Below are positions 7,344 through 15,178 of a stretch of 30,694 nucleotides of DNA, one piece after another. The position numbers and the translations under genes are program-made. The DNA comes from JACQGZ01 sp050695215 (GTDB taxonomy: Bacteria > Sysuimicrobiota > Sysuimicrobiia > Sysuimicrobiales > Humicultoraceae), in the NCBI GenBank assembly GCA_050695215.1, contig JBOGSD010000096.1, positions 1-30,694 of the forward strand, read 5' to 3'. Each line of letters opens with the position of its first letter. Position 1 is the stretch's first letter. The notes beneath the pieces are model-generated. The model searched no databases and had not been told where the DNA came from. It saw only the letters and a program-made list of their open reading frames with translations.

Positions 7344-8900
7344 ATGAGAGGAGAGATGAGCCGCCGGCAGTTTCTGCAACTCCTGGCGGCTGTGGGTGCC
7401 GCGGGCAATGTCATCCGCCTGACTGAGGTCGCCCTCGCGGGCGCGGCCGCACCCCCGCCGGGACTGGACGAGCTCCTGCAGCTTACCGCCACCGAGGCCG
7501 TGGCCCGGATGCGATCGGGGGACCTCGGGGCAGAGACATACGCCACCACCCTGCTCGCGCGGGCCCGCTCACTCCGGTCCCTCAACGCGCTAATCGCGCA
7601 GGACGCCGACCAGGTGCTGGGGGCCGCTCGGGCGGCCGACAAGGTGCGCGCCCGGGGCGGGCGGCTGGGACCGCTGCACGGGCTGCCCGTCCTGTTCAAG
7701 GACAACATCAACACCGCGGCCCTGCCGACGACAGGCGGCAGCCCGGCGCTGAAGGATAATCGTCCGCGCAGGAATGCGGGCGTCGTCACCGCCCTGCTGC
7801 GAGGGGGAGCGGTTGTCCTCGGTAAGACCAACATGCACGAACTGGCGTTCGGCATCACCAGCAACAACGCCGCATTCGGGTCCGTCCGCAATCCGTACAA
7901 TCCGTCTCTGATTCCCGGCGGCAGCAGCGGGGGGAACGCCGCGGCGGTCGCGGCGCGGATGGCTCCGGCCAGCATCGGCACGGATACGGGGGGGTCTACG
8001 CGGATTCCGGCCGCCCTGTGCGGCATCGCCGGCTTCCGGCCGACCGGGGGACGCTACCCGGGCAGCGGCACCCGCACCGGTGTGACCGAGATCATCCCGA
8101 TCTCGCGCACACGGGACACTCCGGGCCCCATGGCGCGTTCTGTCGCCGACGTGGCGCTGCTCGACGCCGTGATCACGGCCGCCGAGCCAGTGGCCAGGCT
8201 GGGGGAGCTGCGGGGGGTCCGGTTGGGCGTGGATCGCCGCAATTTCTTCCAAGACCTGGACCCGCAGGTCAATTCGGTGGTGGATGGCGCCCTCCGGCGC
8301 TTCGCCGACCGCGGGGTGGTGCTGGTTCCCGTGGAGTTCCCAGACCTGGGGCCCCTCAACGGCGCGGTGGGCTTCCCGGTGGCGGTCTTCGAAGCCGGTG
8401 TCGACCTGCGAGTGTATCTTGAGGCAAACAGGACCGGGCTCACGCTCGAGAAGCTGGCACCGGCGCTCGCCAGCCCGGACGTGAAGTTCGTCATCTCCGA
8501 ACTCGTGCTCAAGGGTGCGGTCCGGGAGGAGGTGTACCGGAACGCGGTAGGGGTGGCGCGGCCGGCACTGCAGGCGGCCTACCAGCGGGTATTCGAGAGC
8601 TCCCGCATCGCCGCTCTGGTCTTTCCCACCACACCGCTGCCGGCCCGGCCGATCGGTCAGGACCAAACTGTGGAGTTGAACGGCCGGCAGGTGCCGACCT
8701 TCGGCACCTACATCCGCCACACTGACCCGGCAGGCAATGCGGGCATTCCGGGACTGAGCCTGCCGGTGGGCCTGACGGCTGACGGCCTGCCCGTTGGCCT
8801 CGAGCTCGATGGGCCGGCGGGCAGCGACCGCGGGCTGCTGGCGATCGGCCTGGCCATTGAGGCGGAGTTCGGGTTCCTGCCGCCTCCTCGGCCGGCGTGA
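7344..8900 (+). CDS. Tat-exported amidase (amidase signature family)
   Basis: The 518-residue protein contains the Ser-cisSer-Lys triad of amidase-signature enzymes. K119 lies in GLPVLFKDNINTA, the cis-serine in PGGSSGGN (S194/S195), and the nucleophile S218 in GTDTGGSTRIPAALCG. The N-terminus, MRGEMSRRQFLQLLAAVGAA, is a twin-arginine signal (SRRQFL plus a hydrophobic stretch), so the folded enzyme is probably exported. Typical members are cytoplasmic; exported ones usually trim amides before uptake. A strong ribosome binding site (AGAGGGGGAAG) precedes ATG 7344; ATG 7356 is an alternative that keeps the Tat motif. Immediately downstream is an ABC importer, so periplasmic or extracellular cleavage followed by uptake of the product is a reasonable inference. 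The substrate is not identifiable. Confidence 0.92.
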   Translation: MRGEMSRRQFLQLLAAVGAAGNVIRLTEVALAGAAAPPPGLDELLQLTATEAVARMRSGDLGAETYATTLLARARSLRSLNALIAQDADQVLGAARAADKVRARGGRLGPLHGLPVLFKDNINTAALPTTGGSPALKDNRPRRNAGVVTALLRGGAVVLGKTNMHELAFGITSNNAAFGSVRNPYNPSLIPGGSSGGNAAAVAARMAPASIGTDTGGSTRIPAALCGIAGFRPTGGRYPGSGTRTGVTEIIPISRTRDTPGPMARSVADVALLDAVITAAEPVARLGELRGVRLGVDRRNFFQDLDPQVNSVVDGALRRFADRGVVLVPVEFPDLGPLNGAVGFPVAVFEAGVDLRVYLEANRTGLTLEKLAPALASPDVKFVISELVLKGAVREEVYRNAVGVARPALQAAYQRVFESSRIAALVFPTTPLPARPIGQDQTVELNGRQVPTFGTYIRHTDPAGNAGIPGLSLPVGLTADGLPVGLELDGPAGSDRGLLAIGLAIEAEFGFLPPPRPA

Positions 8901-8933
8901 GGAACGAAGATCAGCAACAGCCAAGAGGGGGGA

Positions 8934-10055
8934 ATGCAGATGCGTAAGGGAAAACTGGCCCTGGCCGCTTTCCTTGTCCTCTTCGGATTGACCGCGGCGG
9001 GGCCTCCTGCGCCTGCGCCGGGGCAGGAGGGAGGCCTGGCGACACTCGCTCTGGCCGGTCCCGGATCTCAGAGCCTCAAAGAGCTGCTGTATGAGGCGGC
9101 CAAGAGAGAGGGCCAGGTGAACCTGTGGGGCCCACCCACGGATACCGTCGAGAAGTTCTATCCCCAGGAGTTCCAGCGGGCCTTCTCCGCCATCACCGTG
9201 AAGGCGGTGGGAGACCCGGAAGCCCCACAGAAGATCCTGACCGAAGCCCTAGCCGGCAGGCCTGAGGCCGATGTGTTCTGGTGGCCCATCACCGGCTTTA
9301 TTGACCTGCACAAGCGTGGGTTGCTGGCCAGATTCGAACCCGACGCCCTCAAGGCGTTCGGCATCGCTCCCGACGACACGACGCTGAATGGCCGGGGACT
9401 GAAGGTCGCCAACGTCATCTATACACTGGCGTACGACAGCCGCAAATTCAGACCATCGGATCTCCCCAAGACCTGGGAGGAACTCCTCGATCCGCGCTGG
9501 AGAGGACGGGTCGTGAGCAGCACGCTGCTCGCGCCCGGCATCCCGGCGTTCCTCGGCGTGACCAAGGGCGAGCCCTTCGCACTCGACTTTGCGCGCAGCC
9601 TGAGGGACCAGGTGAGGCTGACGCTGGTGCCCAGTTCCCTACTGGGGTTGCAGATGGTCCTTCGCGGGGAGAAGGATCTCCTGATCTGGCTGGTCCCCGA
9701 GGTCCTGAAGGCGAAGTTTCACCGTAACGAACCGGTCGACTGGGCTCCGATCAGCCCGACGTACAGCACGCAGCATATGATCGGCGTACTCCAGAGGGCG
9801 CCGCATCTGCTGCAGCGGGGGCCCCGCGCCAACGCCGCCCTGCTCTTTGCGCTTTGGGCCGGCAGCAAAGAGGGGAAGATTGCCATGGAGAAGGCGTCGT
9901 TCGACGCGGATGCCCGCCCGGGGGCGCCCACGCAAATGGCGAAGATCGTGAAGGAGGCCCGGATGCAGATCCTCTTTCAGAGCGAACAGAACACCGAGCA
10001 GTTTGCGGCGATCAGCACGAAGGTGCGGGCCATTCTCCTGGGGCAGGCACCCTAG
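8934..10055 (+). CDS. ABC transporter extracellular solute-binding protein (family 1, FbpA/AfuA-like)
   Basis: The 373-residue protein begins with a Sec-type signal: a basic MRKGK, then a hydrophobic run LALAAFLVLFGLTAAG, then a proline-rich region suitable for cleavage near residues 26-30. The mature part has the binding-protein pattern LYEAAKREGQVNLWGPP, then EVLKAKFHRNEPVDWAPISP and PKTWEELLDPRWRGRV, typical of the group that includes ferric-iron, 2-aminoethylphosphonate and polyamine binders. The tyrosine pair used for iron binding by FbpA is not evident, and the context is catabolic, so an organic anion is more likely than iron. A clear AGAGGGGGGA site precedes ATG 8934; ATG 8940 is an alternative. 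The gene leads the binding protein-permease-ATPase trio. Confidence 0.9.
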   Translation: MQMRKGKLALAAFLVLFGLTAAGPPAPAPGQEGGLATLALAGPGSQSLKELLYEAAKREGQVNLWGPPTDTVEKFYPQEFQRAFSAITVKAVGDPEAPQKILTEALAGRPEADVFWWPITGFIDLHKRGLLARFEPDALKAFGIAPDDTTLNGRGLKVANVIYTLAYDSRKFRPSDLPKTWEELLDPRWRGRVVSSTLLAPGIPAFLGVTKGEPFALDFARSLRDQVRLTLVPSSLLGLQMVLRGEKDLLIWLVPEVLKAKFHRNEPVDWAPISPTYSTQHMIGVLQRAPHLLQRGPRANAALLFALWAGSKEGKIAMEKASFDADARPGAPTQMAKIVKEARMQILFQSEQNTEQFAAISTKVRAILLGQAP

Positions 10056-10096
10056 GAAGGTTCTCTCTGTCCGCCCAGGCGGTAGCGGCGGCAGCC

Positions 10097-11827
10097 GTGG
10101 CGCACGCGCTCCAAGGAGTGCGCCGCGCGCTGAACCCCCAGTGGATCCTGCTGGGGACTGCCGGCGTCCTGGTGGTGTGGCTGGTGTCGGGGCCGCTGGC
10201 CTTTCTCTTCGTCACGGCCTTCCGCGACACCGAGGGCGCCCTCCCATTCGAACCCGGTGTCCCCTGGACGTTGCGGAACTTCCTTCACGTCTACGGCAAT
10301 CCAGGGCTGTACCGCCGGGTCCTGCCCGACACCCTGATCTACACGGCGGGCGCGGTCCCCCTCACCATTGGCCTGGGCACATTCTTTGCCTGGCTGGTGG
10401 AACGCACCAACATTCCCCTGCGCAACATCCTGTTCGTGGCCCTGCTCAGCCCCGTGATCATCCCCTCGATCATCGTGGCCATCGCCTGGATGCTGCTGCT
10501 CGGACCTGGTGTCGGATATATCAACCTGCTGCTGCGGTGGGCATTCGGACTCCCGGGCCCCGGACCGCTGAACATCTTCAGCATGTCCGGGCTCGTGTTT
10601 GTGCAGGGTCTGGCGCTGGTGCCGTTGAGCTTTCTGTTCATGACGGCGGCCTTTCGGAACATGGACCCCGCCCTCGAGGAGGCCAGCGCGCTCAGCGGAG
10701 CGAGACCCCTGACCACCTTTCGGAAGATCACGTTGCCGATTCTGCTGCCCTCGACCCTGGCGCTCCTCATCGTCGTCAGCACGCTGACGCTGGAAGGCTT
10801 CGAGATCCCCCTGACCATCGGCGTCCCGGGCGGCGTCCAGATCTTCAGCACCTGGATCTTTCTCGCGATCAATCCCCCGGCAGGGCTCCCCAATTACGGT
10901 CAGGTCGCCGCGATCGCCGTTCCCGTGGTCCTGCTGGGGGCCGTCCTGCTCCTGCTCTACAACAGAGCCACCCGGACGGCCGAGCGCTACGCCGTCGTCA
11001 CGGGCAAAGGCTACCGTCCTCGACCGATCGACCTCGGCCGGTGGCGCTATCCGGCACTGGCCGCGGTCCTCGTCTACCTGATGCTTGCCCTCGGCCTGCC
11101 CGCGCTCATCATGTTGGCCACCAGCCTGAGCGCCGGCGCGGCTAGGGGGGAGTTCCAGCTGGCCGCCCTCTCCGTGCAGTCGTACGTGGACCTGTTCCAA
11201 CATCCCGCCACGCTGCTGGCGTTTCGCAACACTATGCTCGCCGGGGGCCTCAGTGCCACCATCGTGGTCTTCATTGCCTGCATGGTCTCCTGGGTTGTCG
11301 TCAGGACACGCGTGCCCGGCCGCCATGTCCTCGACTTCATGGCCTTTGCGCCGATCACGCTTCCCGCGGTGATCACCGGAGTCGCGATCGGTCTACTCTA
11401 TCTCGTCGTCCCGATCGGGATATACGGAACCGTCTGGATCCTCGTCGTCGCCTATGCCACGCGGATGGCCGTGGCCACGCGGGTGATGCGGGCGAGCCTG
11501 ATCCAGATTCACCGGGAATTGGAGGAGGCCTCGTCGGTCAGCGGTGCGAGGTGGTTTGCCACCTTTCGCAAGGTGCTCTGGCCACTGCTCGCCCCGGCGA
11601 TCTCCCTCGTCTGGCTGCTTCTCTTCGTCGTGAGCTTTCGCGAGTTTACCCTGAGCATGCTGCTCTTTCGTCCCGACAACATCGTCCTGGGAGTCCACCT
11701 CTGGAAGCTTTATGAGCGAGGCCGGATCGTGGAGGCAGGGGCCCTGGGCGTCGTCATGATCCTGGTCGTGCTGGTGGTCGGGCTCCTCACCCGACGTTTC
11801 CTGGTGCCCAGGCGGGCCGAGGGCTAG
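10097..11827 (+). CDS. ABC transporter permease with two fused transmembrane domains (FbpB/ThiP-like)
   Basis: The polytopic protein has about 576 residues and some twelve hydrophobic segments arranged as two repeats of six. Each repeat ends in the cytoplasmic EAA coupling loop: EEASALSGARPLTTFRKITL near residue 194 and EEASSVSGARWFATFRKVLW near residue 475. Such fused permeases pair with one kind of ATPase (next gene) and one binding protein (previous gene). The frame is open far upstream into the binding-protein gene, but coding resemblance begins only after 10060. I chose GTG 10097, which gives MAHALQGVRRALNPQW before the first helix. CTG 10067, six bases after AGGAAGG, is an alternative if non-canonical starts are allowed. 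The spacing of about 40 bases from the upstream gene supports an operon. Confidence 0.9.
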   Translation: MAHALQGVRRALNPQWILLGTAGVLVVWLVSGPLAFLFVTAFRDTEGALPFEPGVPWTLRNFLHVYGNPGLYRRVLPDTLIYTAGAVPLTIGLGTFFAWLVERTNIPLRNILFVALLSPVIIPSIIVAIAWMLLLGPGVGYINLLLRWAFGLPGPGPLNIFSMSGLVFVQGLALVPLSFLFMTAAFRNMDPALEEASALSGARPLTTFRKITLPILLPSTLALLIVVSTLTLEGFEIPLTIGVPGGVQIFSTWIFLAINPPAGLPNYGQVAAIAVPVVLLGAVLLLLYNRATRTAERYAVVTGKGYRPRPIDLGRWRYPALAAVLVYLMLALGLPALIMLATSLSAGAARGEFQLAALSVQSYVDLFQHPATLLAFRNTMLAGGLSATIVVFIACMVSWVVVRTRVPGRHVLDFMAFAPITLPAVITGVAIGLLYLVVPIGIYGTVWILVVAYATRMAVATRVMRASLIQIHRELEEASSVSGARWFATFRKVLWPLLAPAISLVWLLLFVVSFREFTLSMLLFRPDNIVLGVHLWKLYERGRIVEAGALGVVMILVVLVVGLLTRRFLVPRRAEG

Positions 11828-11842
11828 GGAGGGGCTGGCCCC

Positions 11843-12961
11843 GTGCTCGTCGCCGCGAACCTCCAAAAGACCTTCCAGGCCGCCTCGGGCGCCGTCCAGG
11901 CGCTGCGCGACGTGAGCTTTGAGGTGAAGCGGGGGCAGTCGTTTGCCCTGCTGGGCCCTAGCGGCTGCGGCAAGACGACGACGCTGCGGTGCATCGCGGG
12001 GTTGGAGCGGCTGGACGGCGGGCAGATCCAGCTGGATGGCCAGGTCGTCAACGCCCCGGACCGGCGCATCCACGCGCCGCCCTACGAGCGGCCGATCGGC
12101 ATGGTCTTCCAGTCGTATGCGATCTGGCCGCACATGACCGTGTTCGAAAACGTGGCCTATCCTTTGACGGTGGGTGCGCGGCGGCTGTCCGGGGCGGCGA
12201 GGGCAGACCGGGTGATGGAGGCTCTGCGTCTGGTCAAGATGGAGGCCCTGGCCAGTCGCCCCGCCCCCCAGTTGAGCGGAGGACAGCAGCAGCGAGTGGC
12301 GCTGGCGCGCGCGCTGGTGGCGCAGCCGAAGCTGCTGCTCCTGGACGAACCGCTCAGCAACCTGGATGCCAAGCTGCGCGAGCAGATGCGCGAGGAACTG
12401 CGATCCCTGGTCTCGACGCTGGGGATCACCTCCCTCTACGTGACGCACGACCAGATCGAAGCGCTGGCCATGTCGGATCGCGTCGCCGTGATGGAGCAGG
12501 GGGTCATCGTCCAGGAGGGCACGCCTCGCGACATCTATGCCCGTCCCCAGCATCGGTTCGTCGCCGACTTCGTGGGCGCGGCAAACTTCTTCGAAGGCAC
12601 GCTGTCCCGGGTGTCTGATGACGGCCTGGGGGTCGTCGCCTTAGCCGGAGGGACCCTGCTGGCCTGCCGGTGGCCGCGAGACGGCGCGGGCGTTCCGTCC
12701 GCGGAACGGGTGGTCGTCGTCGTTCGGCCGGAGGATATCACGATCAGCCGGCGCGCTCCTGAACGGGAGGCGAACGCCTTCGAGGCCCAGGTGGAACAGG
12801 TGGCCTTCTTAGGCAGCTTCGTGGAGGTGCTGACCCGCGCCTCCTGTGGTGCGGTGAGGGTGCGCGCGCATCCGGCAGAGGAGCTCCGGCAGGGCGAGCG
12901 GGTATTCCTGAGCATCCGGCCGGATGCTTGCAAGGTGCTGGATCTGGGCGGAGGGGGATAG
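11843..12961 (+). CDS. ABC transporter ATP-binding protein with TOBE domain
   Basis: This 372-residue ATPase energises the importer. Visible motifs are Walker A GPSGCGKTT (38-46), Q-loop VFQSYAIWPHMTV (Q90), signature LSGGQQQR (144-151), Walker B LLLLDEP (164-170, D168/E169), D-loop SNLD and H-loop THD (H202). The C-terminal stretch (about 245-372) is a TOBE-type regulatory barrel, as in FbpC/PotA/CysA-like proteins. It starts at GTG 11843 with GGAGGGGC upstream, 15 bases after the permease stop. It ends only seven bases before the GH88 gene, so transporter and glycosidase are very likely co-transcribed. Confidence 0.93.
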   Translation: MLVAANLQKTFQAASGAVQALRDVSFEVKRGQSFALLGPSGCGKTTTLRCIAGLERLDGGQIQLDGQVVNAPDRRIHAPPYERPIGMVFQSYAIWPHMTVFENVAYPLTVGARRLSGAARADRVMEALRLVKMEALASRPAPQLSGGQQQRVALARALVAQPKLLLLDEPLSNLDAKLREQMREELRSLVSTLGITSLYVTHDQIEALAMSDRVAVMEQGVIVQEGTPRDIYARPQHRFVADFVGAANFFEGTLSRVSDDGLGVVALAGGTLLACRWPRDGAGVPSAERVVVVVRPEDITISRRAPEREANAFEAQVEQVAFLGSFVEVLTRASCGAVRVRAHPAEELRQGERVFLSIRPDACKVLDLGGGG

Positions 12962-12968
12962 GCCTGGG

Positions 12969-14111
12969 ATGCCAGACGCCGAGCTGCGCGCGGGGCTGGG
13001 CCGCTTGGTGGAACGCGTGGCCGAGACGCTGGTCGAATGCGGCGACGCCTATCCCTACGCGGCCGACCCGGGCACGGGACGCTGGTTTACGACCGCCGAC
13101 GGCAACTGGTGCGGCGGGCACTGGGTCTCGATGCTCTGGATGGCCTACGATCTGACAGGAGAGCGCCGCTTTCGGGACGCCGCCCTCGCCCGTACCGAGC
13201 CGCTGCGCCCCAAACTGGCGGCCGATGACATGTTCCGTGGCTTCACCTTCTACTACACGGGCGCCCGGGGCTGGGAGATCGCCGGATGGGACTGGCAGCG
13301 TGAGCTGGCCCTGGCCGGCGCGCGGGCCATGGCGCAGATGTACGAGGCCACGATTCGCCAGATGCCGATCGGCAATGAGGTGAGCGTGCTGAGCGCGGGT
13401 CAGCCCCTCCGGGGCCGCGCCATCAGCGCCGTCGACAACATCTACGCCTGCCTGATCCTCCCCTGGTGGGCCTGGCGCCAGACGGCCGAGCCGCGGTTCC
13501 GGGAGATCTGCGTCGCCCACGCCGATCGCACCATGGAGCTGTTCATCCGCCCGGATCGCTCCACCGACGAGTTCATTGAGTTCGATCTTTCCAGTGGCGT
13601 CCCTCGTCGACGGTTCACCCGCCTGGGCTTCGCGGACGACTCCTGTTGGGCGCGCGGCCAGGCCTGGTGCATCGCCGGCCTCGCCCTGGCCTACGAATAC
13701 ACTCGGGAAAGCCGCTACCTGCAGATGGCCGCCGAGACGACCCGGTACTTCATGGATCGCTCGCCGTCGGACCACGTGCCCTACTACGATTTCGCGGATC
13801 CCCACATCCCCCAGGTCGAGCGGGACAGTTCGGCGGCGGCGATCGTCGGAGCCGCCCTGGTGCGCCTGCTCACCCTGCCCGCAGCGGAGCCCGCGGCCCG
13901 TGCCCTGGCCGACGTCGGGCGGCGGGTCGCTTGCTCGCTGGTGCAGGGGTACCTCACCTCGGCAGGAGCGGACCAGACGCGTCGGCCCGGCATGCTGCTG
14001 CACGGCTGCTTCAACCGGCCCGGGCGGGTGTTCGCCGACCATGAACTGATCTGGGGCGACCACTACCTGATGGAGGCCCTCTACGTGCTGCACCGGGCGG
14101 AGGAGCTCTGA
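12969..14111 (+). CDS. Glycoside hydrolase family 88 (unsaturated glucuronyl hydrolase-like)
   Basis: The 380-residue protein is built from (alpha/alpha)6-barrel helices, with the GH88/GH105 signature DDSCWARGQAWCIAGLALAY (223-242). Two aspartates lie where the Bacillus unsaturated glucuronyl hydrolase has its catalytic pair: D87 in AADDMFRGF and D156 in ISAVDNIYACLILPWW. There is also a later RDSSAAAI block (286-293). Family members remove 4,5-unsaturated uronic acid from the non-reducing end of oligosaccharides made by polysaccharide lyases, through an unusual hydration mechanism. No signal peptide is present, so it acts in the cytoplasm on imported material. ATG 12969 is preceded by GGAGGGGGA. 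It links the importer to the dehydrogenase and ThDP enzyme downstream. Confidence 0.88.
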   Translation: MPDAELRAGLGRLVERVAETLVECGDAYPYAADPGTGRWFTTADGNWCGGHWVSMLWMAYDLTGERRFRDAALARTEPLRPKLAADDMFRGFTFYYTGARGWEIAGWDWQRELALAGARAMAQMYEATIRQMPIGNEVSVLSAGQPLRGRAISAVDNIYACLILPWWAWRQTAEPRFREICVAHADRTMELFIRPDRSTDEFIEFDLSSGVPRRRFTRLGFADDSCWARGQAWCIAGLALAYEYTRESRYLQMAAETTRYFMDRSPSDHVPYYDFADPHIPQVERDSSAAAIVGAALVRLLTLPAAEPAARALADVGRRVACSLVQGYLTSAGADQTRRPGMLLHGCFNRPGRVFADHELIWGDHYLMEALYVLHRAEEL

Positions 14112-14144
14112 CGTGGGGCGGGCCGCCCCGCCGGGCCGACCACG

Positions 14145-15167
14145 ATGAAGGCGATCGCGAAGACCGGGCCGCCGCCGGGCCTCGAGCTGGTGGACGTGGA
14201 CGAGCCGCGTGTCGGACCGGGCGAGGTGCTCGTGGAGGTGAAGGTCTGCGGCCTCTGCGGCACCGATCTCCACTTCTACCTGTCCGAGCTCGGGTTCGAG
14301 CGCCGCATCACCTTCCCGCGCATTCTCGGCCACGAGCCCGCGGGCATCGTGCGGGAGGTGGGGCGGGGCGTCGATGGATTTCGCGTCGGCGACCATGTCG
14401 TCGGCGAGCCGCATGGCGCCTGCGGCCGCTGTGAGACCTGCCGGGAGGGGCGGCCCCAGTTCTGCGAGCGGATCCCGGTCCTGGGGTCGCAGCGGGACGG
14501 CGCCCTCGCCGCGCTCGTCGCCGCACCCGCCGAGTGCCTGCGGCACGTTCCGCCCGATCTCGATTTCCTCCTTGCCTCGCTCCTGGAGCCGCTGAGCGTC
14601 GGGGTGCATGCGGTCGAGCTCTCGGGGCTGCGGCCCGGGGAGGCCGCCCTGGTGCTGGGGCCCGGGCCGATCGGGCTGATTACGGCGCTGGCCGCCCGGG
14701 CCGCCGACGCGGGGACGGTCGTGGTGACGGGGTTGGGCATCGATCGCCAGCGGCTGGAGATGGCGCACCGGCTCGGCTTCCCCACCGTCAACGTCGAGGC
14801 GAATTCACCGATCGAGCAGATCTGGGGGCTCGTCGGCGAGCGCGGTGCCCCGGTCGTGTTCGACACTACCGGGGCGATGCCTGATGTGCCGCGGATCACC
14901 CGCAGGGGCGGCCGGGTCGTGCTCATCGGCTGGCCGCGCCGCGCGCTGTCGCTGGAGGAACTGACCGAGTTCTTCCTCCGTGCGATCACGCTCACCCCGC
15001 TGCGCTGGCGCCCGGAAGCGATCTGGCCGCGTGTGCTCGACCTGGTGGAGAGCGGACGCATCGATCCGGGTCCGCTCGTCACGCATACGCTGCCGCTCGA
15101 TGAGGGGATCCACGGCTTTGACCTCCTCGTCCGGCGCGAGGCGATGAAGGTGCAGTTGGTGCCCTGA
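14145..15167 (+). CDS. Zinc-dependent alcohol/polyol dehydrogenase (MDR superfamily)
   Basis: The 340-residue medium-chain dehydrogenase has catalytic-zinc ligands in VCGLCGTDLH (C38), LGHEPAG (H63/E64) and LLEPLSV (E148). The structural-zinc set is C93, C96, C99 and C107 in CGRCETCREGRPQFC. The Rossmann loop is GPGPIG (172-177). It belongs with the sorbitol/threonine/L-iditol dehydrogenase group that oxidises a secondary alcohol with NAD(P)+. In this cluster it could oxidise a sugar-acid intermediate freed by the GH88 enzyme, but that is inference. It starts at ATG 14145, 33 bases after the GH88 stop, and ends 11 bases before the next gene. Confidence 0.92.
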   Translation: MKAIAKTGPPPGLELVDVDEPRVGPGEVLVEVKVCGLCGTDLHFYLSELGFERRITFPRILGHEPAGIVREVGRGVDGFRVGDHVVGEPHGACGRCETCREGRPQFCERIPVLGSQRDGALAALVAAPAECLRHVPPDLDFLLASLLEPLSVGVHAVELSGLRPGEAALVLGPGPIGLITALAARAADAGTVVVTGLGIDRQRLEMAHRLGFPTVNVEANSPIEQIWGLVGERGAPVVFDTTGAMPDVPRITRRGGRVVLIGWPRRALSLEELTEFFLRAITLTPLRWRPEAIWPRVLDLVESGRIDPGPLVTHTLPLDEGIHGFDLLVRREAMKVQLVP

Positions 15168-15178
15168 GGGAGACGGTC

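Noticed and set aside
9854..10096. N-terminal extension of the permease frame into the binding-protein gene
   Set aside because: The extra residues are an out-of-frame reading of the binding-protein coding sequence and contain no helix or motif.
10052..11326. A 424-codon open frame on the minus strand
   Set aside because: It is antisense to the permease gene, which has clear EAA loops and helices. The translation is rich in Gln/Gly/Asp/Arg with no recognisable domain.
8934..12961. Naming the ABC importer as a ferric-iron transporter
   Set aside because: Only family-level resemblance is visible; no iron-binding tyrosine pair is evident, and the neighbours are catabolic enzymes.
12744..14768. 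A 674-codon open frame on the minus strand
   Set aside because: It lies opposite well-supported GH88, dehydrogenase and ATPase genes, has no family motifs, and is the expected effect of high GC at third codon positions.
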